Below, piece after piece: positions 5,806 through 13,673 of a stretch of DNA of 16,833 nt (its first letter is position 1; the number at the start of each line of letters is the position of its first letter). The notes beneath the pieces were generated by a model. That model was not told the origin of the DNA. It did no database searches and worked only from the letters and a program-made list of their open reading frames with translations. The stretch comes from an uncultured Veillonella sp. (GTDB taxonomy: Bacteria; Bacillota; Negativicutes; Veillonellales; Veillonellaceae), in the NCBI GenBank assembly GCA_900757715.1, contig CAAEOZ010000273.1, forward strand, positions 1 through 16,833. Reading direction: 5' to 3'. The translations under genes and the position numbers were made by a program.

Positions 5806-8800
5806 AACAATTTAACTTAGCCGAATGGGCTCTTAAACACAAGTCCATTATCTACTACTTCATGGCTGTACTCCTCACCTTCGGTATTTTCTCATTTACC
5901 CATATGGGACGCATGGAAGATCCTGATTTTACGATGCGCACCATGGTGGTCGGTGTTGCTTGGCCGGGGGCTTCTCCACAAGAAATGTCGAATCAGGTAA
6001 CGGACAAACTCGAAGAAAAACTACGCGACCTTCCTGGTGTAGATTATACAAAATCTTTCACAGATGGCAGCAAATCCGTTATTTATATCAATCTAAGAGA
6101 GGATTTGCCATCCGATAAGATTCGTCCCGCTTGGGAAGAAGCGCGGAATATGATCAACGACGAATGGAAATCATTGCCTGCAGGCGTTCAAGGACCAACC
6201 ATCAACGACAGGTTCGACGATGTATATGGCATTATCTATGCCATTAGTGGTGATGAATTTTCTTATGAAGAAAAGCGTCAACAAGCAGAAGACTTAAAGC
6301 GTCAGCTTTTATCTGTTCCTAATGTTAAAAAAATCAGCCTCATTGGGGTTCAACAACAAACCCTTAATGTAACCATAAACAAGGATAAACTCGCATCCTA
6401 TAAAGTCAGTACACAACAGCTGTTAACAGCGCTTAAACAGCAAAGTATGATGGTTCCAGCTGGTGTGATTACAACAGATACAAACAATGTATATCTTCGC
6501 GTCAACGGTCTATTCGATAGCCCTCAAGCGGTGCGAGATATGCCAATCCGCATCAATAACCAAACGTTGCGCCTCGGTGACATGGCCGATGTAACCATGA
6601 CCTACCAAGACCCTAGTAGTCCTCAGTTCTACTACGAAGGCAAGCCGGCTATAGGTATTGCTATCTCCATGGATGCAGGTGGAAATAATATAGAATTTGG
6701 TGAAGCCATCGATAAAAAGCTAGCAGAATTGAATAAAACGATTCCTGCAGGCCTTGAACTCAATCAAGTATCGAATCAGCCCCATATCGTTAAGGAATCT
6801 ATTGGCGATTTCTCTCAATCCTTATTTGAAGCCATTGCCATCGTATTGCTCGTAAGCTTTGCATCCCTTGGTTTACGAACAGGTGTTGTGGTAGCCCTTA
6901 CCATTCCAGTCGTTGTGTCTACGACGTTCATCTTGATGTATGAAAGCGGCATCTATCTACATAAGGTTAGCTTAGGTGCCTTAATTCTAGCTTTAGGTCT
7001 CCTCGTAGACGATGCCATCATCGTTGTAGAAATGATGAGTGTTAAGCTCGAAGAAGGGTGGGGCCACTTTAAATCGGCTACCTTTGCTTATCAATCTACA
7101 GCATTTCCTATGCTATCTGGTACGCTCATTACCTGTGCAGGCTTCTTGCCATTAGCATTGGCACAAGGTATGGTAGCAGAGTTTACAAAATCTTTATCCA
7201 TTGTTGTATTTATGGCACTCATCCTATCTTGGTTCGCCTCTGTTCTCGTCAGCCCTGTATTGGGTTATAAAATCATTGAAAACAAGGCTCCAAAGCCGGA
7301 ATCGGAATGGACTAAACGAGACCGTATCATGCACAAGCTCAATGTGACCTTCTATGATAAGTTTGAAAAACTATTACATTGGGCACTAGGACATCACAAG
7401 GTAGTCTTATTGGCTACTCTAGGTGCCTTCGCTTTATCCTTGCTTTCACTACCGTTGATTAAACAGGAATTTTTCCCATCATCAACGCGTAATGAAATTA
7501 TTGTATCCATGCAATTCCCTCAAAGTTCGTCCATCGAGTATACTGCTAACCAAGCAAAAATCATTGATGAACATTTGCAAGGTGACGAACGTATTTCAAC
7601 CTTTACTTCGTACATTGGAGAAGGTTCTCCGCGTTTCGTTCTCACCTTGGAACCTGAATTGCAACGAAATAACTTCTTGCAGTACGTTATCGTTACAAAA
7701 TCCTTAGAGGATCGAGATAAACTGTATAATGAATTAACGTCTTATTTAAATGAAGAATTTCCTTCAGCCCTCGTAAATGCTCAATTTATACAAATTGGGC
7801 CTCCATCTAAGTACCCTGTTATGCTCCGCGTAGCAGGTCCTGATCAAAAAGTGGTAAAAGAAATTGCCAACCAAGTAAAAGCAAAAATGCAAGACGATAA
7901 AGACTTACAAAATATCGCCTTTGACTGGCCAGATACAGAACCTGTAGCCAATATTCACATCGATCCAAACAAGGCACGTTTACTCGGCATCGATAGCTAC
8001 GCTGTATCCTTGCACTTACAAAGTCTATTATCTGGTACTAAGTCTGGTGAATACTACGAAGGGAACCAAACCATTCCTGTTACCTTCCGTTTAGGTGACA
8101 ACGAGCAACATAACTTAAGTGCTCTTTCATCCTTGCCAATTCAAACAGGCAATGGTTCCTACGTACCTCTTAGCCAAATTGCAACTATTACCATGGCTCA
8201 AGAGGATGGTATTCTCTGGCATCGCAACATGATGCCAACTATTAGTGTTCATGCGAATGTAAAAGCCGGTGTCTTAGGCAATGCGAAAACAAAAGAGGTC
8301 TATAAATCATTACAAGACATTCGAGATTCCTTGCCTACAGGCTATTCTATTGACCTAGACGGCGCCGCTGAAAAAAGCGAAACAGCCGTTCAAAAGCTAT
8401 TAACACCAATCCCAATTATGCTCTTTGTAATCATGACAATCCTCATGTTCCAATTAAAGCGTATCGCCCTCATGTTAATGGCTCTACTCACTGCTCCATT
8501 GGGGCTAATCGGTGTTGTATTAGCACTTAATATTACGAGAACACCGTTAGGCTTTATGGCTATTCTAGGAATCATCGCCCTCTCAGGTATGATCATCCGT
8601 AACTCCATTATCTTGTTAGACCAAATCGAAATCCACAAGGCAGAAGGCCAAGAACCTCGTGAAGCGATTATCAACTCTGCTACACTTCGTTTCCGCCCTA
8701 TCATGCTCACCGCTATCGCAGCGATTTTAGGCATGATCCCTCTTATGGGATCTGTATTCTGGAGCCCACTGGCTATCGCCTTTAGCGGCGGCTTACTCGT

Positions 8801-8864
8801 GGCAACGGTACTCACACTCATCGTATTGCCAGTCATGTACGCAAGCTGGTATAAGGTAAAATAA
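5802..8864 (+). CDS. RND efflux permease (AcrB/HAE1-like inner-membrane pump)
   Basis: The 1020-residue protein is full length for the RND family: TM1 near residues 14-33, a large periplasmic loop, a TM block at about 335-490, a second periplasmic loop, and a C-terminal TM block at about 860-1015. The proton-relay aspartates are present in LLVDDAIIVVE (D403, D404). The TM10 position corresponding to AcrB Lys940 is an arginine here (R933 in GMIIRNSIILLDQIE), as also occurs in some RND subfamilies. It drives drug or metabolite export using the proton gradient, as a trimer with the upstream adaptor. The start overlaps the adaptor stop by four bases. Substrates cannot be inferred. A strong bidirectional terminator follows. 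The existence of this pump implies an outer membrane. Confidence 0.95.
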   Translation: MKQFNLAEWALKHKSIIYYFMAVLLTFGIFSFTHMGRMEDPDFTMRTMVVGVAWPGASPQEMSNQVTDKLEEKLRDLPGVDYTKSFTDGSKSVIYINLREDLPSDKIRPAWEEARNMINDEWKSLPAGVQGPTINDRFDDVYGIIYAISGDEFSYEEKRQQAEDLKRQLLSVPNVKKISLIGVQQQTLNVTINKDKLASYKVSTQQLLTALKQQSMMVPAGVITTDTNNVYLRVNGLFDSPQAVRDMPIRINNQTLRLGDMADVTMTYQDPSSPQFYYEGKPAIGIAISMDAGGNNIEFGEAIDKKLAELNKTIPAGLELNQVSNQPHIVKESIGDFSQSLFEAIAIVLLVSFASLGLRTGVVVALTIPVVVSTTFILMYESGIYLHKVSLGALILALGLLVDDAIIVVEMMSVKLEEGWGHFKSATFAYQSTAFPMLSGTLITCAGFLPLALAQGMVAEFTKSLSIVVFMALILSWFASVLVSPVLGYKIIENKAPKPESEWTKRDRIMHKLNVTFYDKFEKLLHWALGHHKVVLLATLGAFALSLLSLPLIKQEFFPSSTRNEIIVSMQFPQSSSIEYTANQAKIIDEHLQGDERISTFTSYIGEGSPRFVLTLEPELQRNNFLQYVIVTKSLEDRDKLYNELTSYLNEEFPSALVNAQFIQIGPPSKYPVMLRVAGPDQKVVKEIANQVKAKMQDDKDLQNIAFDWPDTEPVANIHIDPNKARLLGIDSYAVSLHLQSLLSGTKSGEYYEGNQTIPVTFRLGDNEQHNLSALSSLPIQTGNGSYVPLSQIATITMAQEDGILWHRNMMPTISVHANVKAGVLGNAKTKEVYKSLQDIRDSLPTGYSIDLDGAAEKSETAVQKLLTPIPIMLFVIMTILMFQLKRIALMLMALLTAPLGLIGVVLALNITRTPLGFMAILGIIALSGMIIRNSIILLDQIEIHKAEGQEPREAIINSATLRFRPIMLTAIAAILGMIPLMGSVFWSPLAIAFSGGLLVATVLTLIVLPVMYASWYKVK

Positions 8865-8971
8865 CTAATATTAACCTAATGAAATATTTAATATTTACCT
8901 AACAAAATAACTATACTTACGTAACGTCATAAAATCTAACATTAACTAGTAACTTCATTTCCTTAGTAAAA

Positions 8972-9029
8972 AATCCCCTAATCTTTGTAAAAGTTTTACG
9001 CTTTACCATCGATTAGGGGATTTTTTTTT
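8972..9029. terminator. Bidirectional terminator between RND operon and YbjQ-family gene
   Basis: Perfect 12-bp arms AATCCCCTAATC (8972-8983) and GATTAGGGGATT (9011-9022) flank a loop that holds a smaller hairpin, GTAAAA/TTTTAC (8987-8999). T-runs follow on both sides: nine T on the plus strand (9021-9029) for the RND operon, and TTTTTT on the minus strand for the convergent YbjQ gene. Confidence 0.9.
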
Positions 9030-9040
9030 ATTTTATTTTG

Positions 9041-9082
9041 TTTGTCTTATTTGATTTGTCTTATTTGATTTGTCGTATTTTT
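9041..9082. repeat. Tandem repeat, 14 bp x 3
   Basis: TTTGTCTTATTTGA occurs twice exactly (9041-9054, 9055-9068) and once diverged (9069-9082). It lies between the YbjQ stop codon and the shared terminator, so it would be transcribed as part of the YbjQ 3' region. Confidence 0.8.
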
Positions 9083-9091
9083 TATTTGATA

Positions 9092-9409
9092 TTAAAGTAC
9101 TACAGCAGTACCTGTACATGTAATCATGAGCATACCGCCATTTTGACCCAATGTATTATATTCAAAGGATACGCCAATAACACCATTAGCACCAAGATCT
9201 TTAGCCCGTTTAGCCATTTCATCAAGAGCTGCTTGGCGAGCTTTCATCAAAGAATCTTCATAACTAGCACTACGACCACCAACAATGTCGCGAATGCCAG
9301 ACATAAAGTCTTTTACAAAATTACGACCTTCTACTACTTCACCAAATACAACACCTTTGTACTCTTGTACAGGTCTGTTTTCTACATGCATAGTTGTTGT
9401 AATAATCAT
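9092..9409 (-). CDS. YbjQ/UPF0145 family protein
   Basis: A 105-residue protein matching the YbjQ (UPF0145, heavy-metal-binding-domain annotation) family in length and pattern: an N-terminal strand MIITTTMHVENRPVQEYKGVVFGEVVEG, a central helix with SYEDSLMKARQAALDEMAKRA, and the typical glycine-rich end KDLGANGVIGVSFEYNTLGQNGGMLMITCTGTAVVL. Family members form small oligomeric ring-like assemblies; their physiological role is not established and metal binding is unproven. The start is supported by AAAGGAT six bases before the ATG. It is a single-gene unit with a strong promoter at 9450-9478 and convergent termination with the RND operon. Cytoplasmic, with no signal peptide. Confidence 0.92.
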   Translation of the reverse strand: MIITTTMHVENRPVQEYKGVVFGEVVEGRNFVKDFMSGIRDIVGGRSASYEDSLMKARQAALDEMAKRAKDLGANGVIGVSFEYNTLGQNGGMLMITCTGTAVVL

Positions 9410-9449
9410 AGTTGTATCCTTTCTAATTGACTACAATATATTTTGATTT

Positions 9450-9478
9450 ATTATAACAAGACTTTTAGATAAAAACAA
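9450..9478 (-). promoter_or_regulatory. Promoter of the YbjQ-family gene
   Basis: On the minus strand TTGTTT (9478-9473) and a perfect TATAAT (9455-9450) are 17 bases apart, with TGT directly before the -10 (extended element). The predicted start of transcription near 9443 leaves a leader of about 34 bases. Phased A-tract repeats begin about 30 bp upstream. Confidence 0.7.
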
Positions 9479-9507
9479 ATATAAATTATAGCTTTCACAT
9501 AAAATAA

Positions 9508-9595
9508 TTACATATTGTACATCAAAAAAATACATAATACATATCAAAAAATTGCATATTATATATCAAAAAAATACATATTATAACTAAAAAAG
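9508..9595. repeat. Tandem repeat, 22 bp x 4, with phased A-tracts
   Basis: Four adjacent 22-bp units start at 9508, 9530, 9552 and 9574, close to ACATATTATATATCAAAAAA. Each ends in a run of five to seven A, so A-tracts recur every 22 bp, about two helical turns. Such phasing is expected to bend DNA. The array is upstream of the YbjQ promoter, and its last unit supplies the T-run of the lysP terminator. Confidence 0.8.
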
Positions 9596-9627
9596 ACCTG
9601 TTCACTACTTTCATAATGAACAAGTCT
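9594..9627 (-). terminator. Terminator of the gyrB-lysP unit
   Basis: On the minus strand AGACTTGTTCA pairs with TGAACAGGTCT (10 of 11 positions), followed directly by TTTTTT. It begins about ten bases after the lysP stop codon. Confidence 0.85.
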
Positions 9628-9636
9628 AATTTTATG

Positions 9637-11118
9637 TTATCTATCGAAGTCACGATCAAGGTTAACTTCTTTCAACGGCACAACTTTAGTTTTGTTGATG
9701 TATTTGTAACCAAGGTACACTGCGAAGAAGATTGGCAAGCCAATATAGGCAACGGATACGCCGTACCAGTCGATGGTATCACCTGTGAAAGCGGAGTAGT
9801 TTTGACCACAGATAATGATGACGCAAAGAATAAACGCCAAGATTGGGCCCACTGGGAATAACCACGCTTTGTATGGCAATTCACTAAGATCTCTTCCTTG
9901 AGCAATGAAAGCGCGGCGGAAACGATAATGAGATACTGCGATACCAACCCATGCGATGAAACCGCATAAACCAGAGATATTAACAATCCATGTATAGGCT
10001 GTACCTTCGCCAATAAAGCTTGTAAGGAATGCAAATAAACCGATTGCTGTCGTTAAGATTAACGCAGGCACTGGAACGCCGCGTTTATTTAACTTAGCAA
10101 AAATTTGAGGTGCTTGACCTTCCTTAGCGAGTGCATACAGCATACGCGTAGAAGAGTACAAACCAGAGTTACCAGCACTCAATACAGCCGTTAAGATAAT
10201 AGCATTGATAAAGCTAGCAGCAAAGGCAAAACCAAAGCGGTCAAATACGAGTGTAAATGGAGAAATAGATACGTTCTCTACACTAGAGTTCAACAAATTT
10301 GGATCTGTGTACGGAATCAAGAAACCGATAACCGTGAAAGCACCGATATAGAACAATAGAATACGCCAGAAGATTGTATTAATCGCTTTTGGCACGTTCT
10401 TTTCAGGGTCTTCCGCTTCACCAGCGGCTACGCCGATAAGTTCAGTACCTTGGAAGGAGAATCCTGCCACCATAAAGATAGCGAGAATAGATTCCCAACC
10501 ACCTACAAATGGAGCTTCTCCTACGGTCCAGTTCGCAAATCCTGGAGATGTGCCACCTATGCCAAAGATAAGCATAAAGCCACAGAATAGGAATACGAAT
10601 ACGGTAATCACCTTGATGCTAGAGAACACATATTCACTTTCACCAAAGGAACGAGTAGATAAATAGTTCAAACCGAATAAAATGAGCAAAAACAGAGCAG
10701 ACCATACAATGGCAGGCACATCAGGAAACCAATATTTCATGATGAGCGCCCCTGCTAATACTTCAGCAGCCAAGGTAATAGCCCAGTTAAACCAGTAGTT
10801 CCAACCTAAAGCAAAACCAAAGGCAGGATCTACATAGCGTTTTGCATAAGTCCCGAAGGAACCTGGAATTGGTAAATATGTGGCCATTTCCCCAAGAGAT
10901 GTCATGAGGAAATAAACCATGATACCAATGAGACCGTAAGCTACAAGAGCACCACCAGGGCCAGCTGTACTTACGACTTCACCACCAGCAACGAATAAAC
11001 CTGTACCGATAGCACCACCCAAAGCGATCATATTCATATGACGCGCCTTTAGGGAACGTTTTAGGTGTTGATCTTTGTTAGACGTAAACTCTACGTTATT
11101 ATTATGATTATCAGACAT
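9637..11118 (-). CDS. lysP: Lysine-specific permease, amino acid/proton symporter
   Basis: A 493-residue APC-superfamily transporter with about 12 hydrophobic segments. It resembles Escherichia coli LysP along its whole length: LKARHMNMIALGGAIGTGLF at the start of TM1, GSFGTYAKRYVDPAFGFALGWNYW, GFSFQGTELIGVAAGEAEDP, LTAVLSAGNSGLYSSTRML, and GFIAWVGIAVSHYRFRRAF near the C-terminus. The GAIGTGLF motif is the substrate-binding unwound segment of TM1 in this family. It imports lysine with protons across the cytoplasmic membrane. The start follows GAGGTG, which overlaps the gyrB stop region; the genes are only 10 bp apart, so lysP is probably co-transcribed with gyrB. No lysine riboswitch or separate promoter is seen. 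Another basic amino acid as substrate remains possible. Confidence 0.9.
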   Translation of the reverse strand: MSDNHNNNVEFTSNKDQHLKRSLKARHMNMIALGGAIGTGLFVAGGEVVSTAGPGGALVAYGLIGIMVYFLMTSLGEMATYLPIPGSFGTYAKRYVDPAFGFALGWNYWFNWAITLAAEVLAGALIMKYWFPDVPAIVWSALFLLILFGLNYLSTRSFGESEYVFSSIKVITVFVFLFCGFMLIFGIGGTSPGFANWTVGEAPFVGGWESILAIFMVAGFSFQGTELIGVAAGEAEDPEKNVPKAINTIFWRILLFYIGAFTVIGFLIPYTDPNLLNSSVENVSISPFTLVFDRFGFAFAASFINAIILTAVLSAGNSGLYSSTRMLYALAKEGQAPQIFAKLNKRGVPVPALILTTAIGLFAFLTSFIGEGTAYTWIVNISGLCGFIAWVGIAVSHYRFRRAFIAQGRDLSELPYKAWLFPVGPILAFILCVIIICGQNYSAFTGDTIDWYGVSVAYIGLPIFFAVYLGYKYINKTKVVPLKEVNLDRDFDR

Positions 11119-11128
11119 GGGTCACCTC

Positions 11129-13030
11129 TTACAAATCTAGATTACGCACGTATTTTGCGTTATCTTCAATAAATTTACGACGAGGCTCTACCTTATCACC
11201 CATGAGGACCGTAAAGATTTTGTCGGCTTCGATAGAATCTTCTAAGCTAACTTGTAGAATCGTACGATTTTCAGGGTTCATCGTAGTTTCCCATAATTGT
11301 TCAGGATTCATTTCACCTAAACCTTTGTAACGTTGGATTGTAGTACCATCGCGGCCTACTTCATCAAGTTTAGCAGTCAACTCTGCATCAGAGTATACAT
11401 ACCAATGAGATTTACCCTTCTTGATTTGATACAAAGGTGGTTGAGCAATATAGATATGACCTTCCTCTACCAATGGTTTCATATAGCGGTAGAAGAATGT
11501 TAACAACAATGTACGGATGTGAGCGCCGTCAACGTCCGCATCTGTCATGATGATAATCTTGTTATAACGGGATTTTGTAATATCGAATTCATCGCCAATA
11601 CCTGTACCAAAAGCAGTAATCATGGAGCGAATTTCGTTATTAGCCAAAATCTTATCGAGGCGTGCTTTTTCTACGTTAAGGATTTTACCACGCAATGGTA
11701 AAATTGCTTGGTAACGACGATCGCGACCTTGTTTTGCAGAACCGCCTGCAGAATCACCTTCGACTAAATAAATTTCAGTCATAGATGTATCTTTTTCGGA
11801 GCAGTCCGCCAATTTACCAGGAAGGCTAGATACTTCCAACGCATTTTTACGGCGTGTTAGGTCGCGGGCTTTACGAGCGGCCTCTCGAGCACGGCTTGCC
11901 ATCGTTGCTTTTTCGATGATTTTCTTCGCATCTTGAGGATGTTCTTCAAAGAATGTTTTAAGACCTTCTGTAACGATAACATCTGTAATACCTTTAACTT
12001 CGCTATTGCCCAGTTTAGTTTTTGTTTGACCCTCAAATTGAGGTTCCAACACTTTTACAGATACGACAGCTGTCAAACCTTCACGCACGTCTTCACCTGA
12101 AAGATTGGACTCATTTTCCTTGATCAAACCAGATTTACGGCCATAATCATTGAGGGTACGAGTCAAAGCAGCACGAAAACCAGATAGATGTGTACCACCA
12201 TCAATAGTATTGATGTTATTTACAAAGGACAACAAGTTTTCGCTATAGCTATCGTTATATTGCAATGCCACATCTACCACAACGTCATCTTTTGTATTTT
12301 CAATGTTGATAACAGTTGGATTAATTGCTTCTTTATTTTCGTTCAAGAAGGTAATGAAAGAAATCAAACCACCTTCATAGTGGAAACTTTCAACACGAGG
12401 TTCCTCTAGGCGCAAATCGCTCAATGTAATGCGAAGGCCTTTGTTAAGAAATGCCAATTCTTGTAAACGCATTTTCAATGTATCAAAGCTGAATACGGTA
12501 GTTTCAAAGATCTCAGCATCTGGCTTGAAAATAACTGTAGTACCAGTTCCTGAAGCCTTGCCGATTTCGTGCAACTCGGAAGTTTTATGACCACGAGCAA
12601 AAGAAATCTCTTGAACAATGCCATTTTGAGATACTTGAACCTTAGTCCATTCACTCAACGCATTAACTACGGAAATACCTACGCCATGAAGACCACCAGA
12701 TACCTTGTAGCCGCCACCGCCGAATTTACCACCTGCATGCAATTTCGTTAATACTAGCTCTACCGCAGACATACCAGATTCATGCATTCCTGTTGGAATA
12801 CCACGACCATCATCGACAACGGTAACACTGTTATCTGGATTGATGGATACTTCGATATGTGTAGCGTAACCAGCAAGCGCTTCGTCTACAGAGTTATCTA
12901 CAACTTCGTATACGAGGTGATGTAAACCACGAGCAGACGTACTACCAATATACATCCCTGGGCGTTTACGCACCGCGTCTAGACCCTCAAGAACCTGAAT
13001 ATTCTGAGCGCCATAATTTTGTTCAGGCAT
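11129..13030 (-). CDS. gyrB: DNA gyrase subunit B
   Basis: The 633-residue protein is the ATPase and strand-religation subunit of DNA gyrase, which introduces negative supercoils. The GHKL ATPase domain shows EVVDNSVDEA (E42 general base, N46), VVDDGRGIPTG (D73) and GGLHGVGISVVNALS (112-126). The transducer lysine lies in QTKTKLGN (about 338). The TOPRIM domain has EGDSAGGSA (E424) and the metal-binding DADVD (D497, D499, D501); the C-terminus contains RYKGLGEMNPEQLWETTMNP. Length is typical of Gram-positive-type GyrB. The ATG at 13030 is chosen because AGGAGGAG precedes it by about eight bases; an upstream in-frame start at 13087 would add 19 residues not conserved in GyrB. gyrA is not in the window; lysP follows instead. 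Confidence 0.98.
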   Translation of the reverse strand: MPEQNYGAQNIQVLEGLDAVRKRPGMYIGSTSARGLHHLVYEVVDNSVDEALAGYATHIEVSINPDNSVTVVDDGRGIPTGMHESGMSAVELVLTKLHAGGKFGGGGYKVSGGLHGVGISVVNALSEWTKVQVSQNGIVQEISFARGHKTSELHEIGKASGTGTTVIFKPDAEIFETTVFSFDTLKMRLQELAFLNKGLRITLSDLRLEEPRVESFHYEGGLISFITFLNENKEAINPTVINIENTKDDVVVDVALQYNDSYSENLLSFVNNINTIDGGTHLSGFRAALTRTLNDYGRKSGLIKENESNLSGEDVREGLTAVVSVKVLEPQFEGQTKTKLGNSEVKGITDVIVTEGLKTFFEEHPQDAKKIIEKATMASRAREAARKARDLTRRKNALEVSSLPGKLADCSEKDTSMTEIYLVEGDSAGGSAKQGRDRRYQAILPLRGKILNVEKARLDKILANNEIRSMITAFGTGIGDEFDITKSRYNKIIIMTDADVDGAHIRTLLLTFFYRYMKPLVEEGHIYIAQPPLYQIKKGKSHWYVYSDAELTAKLDEVGRDGTTIQRYKGLGEMNPEQLWETTMNPENRTILQVSLEDSIEADKIFTVLMGDKVEPRRKFIEDNAKYVRNLDL

Positions 13031-13059
13031 GAAACAAACTCCTCCTAACAATCTATCAT

Positions 13060-13087
13060 ACTGTACTTGATTGAAATAAAGTGACAA
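13060..13087 (-). promoter_or_regulatory. Possible gyrB promoter
   Basis: On the minus strand TTGTCA (13087-13082, five of six matches to consensus) is followed after 16 bases by TACAGT (13065-13060, four of six). It lies in the short gap between the RemB-like gene and gyrB and would give a leader of about 20-25 bases containing the ribosome binding site. A promoter here would allow gyrB-lysP expression apart from the upstream genes. Confidence 0.35.
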
Positions 13088-13107
13088 AACATGTACAGGA
13101 TTAAACT

Positions 13108-13356
13108 TTATCTCTTTATTATACTATAAAACTCATCAATCCGTCTCATTAAAGTCTTAATACTGATACCAGATCCATACACACAAGCATCAGTGACCAC
13201 ATATGTCTTGATTTGCTCCTCTGGCACCATGGCGATATATTCTAGCGTTTCATAGTGATGAATAGGACTTTTATGGGACTTTCCTCCCTTGGCATGCACC
13301 ATCGTGATGATGGATTCTATGGGCACGGAAATAGTATCTCCAATATGAACGTACAT
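13108..13356 (-). CDS. remB: DUF370 / RemB-like extracellular matrix regulator
   Basis: An 82-residue protein beginning MYVHIGDTISVPIESIITMV, which matches the DUF370 family pattern seen in Bacillus RemA and RemB. The position just upstream of gyrB and downstream of recF is the same as for Bacillus subtilis remB (yaaB), which supports the assignment. Relatives bind DNA and influence biofilm matrix genes in Bacillus; that role is not shown for this organism. The central stretch KGGKSHKSPIHHYETLEYI and the end TDACVYGSGISIKTLMRRIDEF fit the usual length of the family. AAAGGTG five bases upstream sets the ATG. The symbol is given by family and context rather than by proven function. Confidence 0.75.
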   Translation of the reverse strand: MYVHIGDTISVPIESIITMVHAKGGKSHKSPIHHYETLEYIAMVPEEQIKTYVVTDACVYGSGISIKTLMRRIDEFYSIIKR

Positions 13357-13387
13357 AAAAACACCTTTCTGATATTAATTTAAAATA

Positions 13388-13657
13388 TCAAATATTATTA
13401 TTTTCATTATGTTGATACAGTCTTTTATATTGTTCTTTTAATTCTAATTCTTCAAAAACTTTAGATATTTCTTTTCTCCCCAAATATCTAAATATAAAAT
13501 AACCTACCCAATATATAACAGCAATTAATATAAATCCTGAACGTCCTTTATGATTTATAAAAAGAATTGATACTGAGATTATTAAAAATGTTAATGTATA
13601 AAAACCAAATAATAAATTATTCAATTTTTCTTTTATTTCTCTATAATCTTCCCGCAT
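13388..13657 (-). CDS. Small AT-rich two-helix membrane protein, unrecognised
   Basis: An 89-residue ORF starting MREDYREIKEKLNNLLFGFY. The ATG at 13657 is preferred over one at 13693 because AGGTG lies five bases upstream; the longer version would overlap the DUF721 gene. Two hydrophobic helices are visible, FGFYTLTFLIISVSILFI and FILIAVIYWVGYFIFRYL, separated by a short HKGRSG loop, followed by a charged, probably coiled C-terminus ending in Asn-rich QHNENNNI. GC content is about a quarter by eye, far below the flanking replication genes, and the codons are strongly A/T-ending. This and its absence from the usual recF-gyrB block suggest a recent insertion or rapidly evolving gene. No family is recognised; the two-helix topology is inferred from hydrophobicity only. 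Confidence 0.7.
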   Translation of the reverse strand: MREDYREIKEKLNNLLFGFYTLTFLIISVSILFINHKGRSGFILIAVIYWVGYFIFRYLGRKEISKVFEELELKEQYKRLYQHNENNNI

Positions 13658-13673
13658 ACTAACACCTATATAG

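Noticed and set aside
8390..8836. 148-codon minus-strand ORF within the RND permease
   Set aside because: Lies wholly inside a well-supported gene on the other strand, with no family resemblance or ribosome site.
11119..11128. Lysine riboswitch upstream of lysP
   Set aside because: Only 10 bp separate gyrB and lysP, too short for any riboswitch.
13031..13087. N-terminal extension of GyrB by 19 residues (MSLYFNQVQYD...)
   Set aside because: A strong AGGAGGAG site lies between this start and ATG 13030, and GyrB proteins normally begin near MPEQNYGAQNIQVL.
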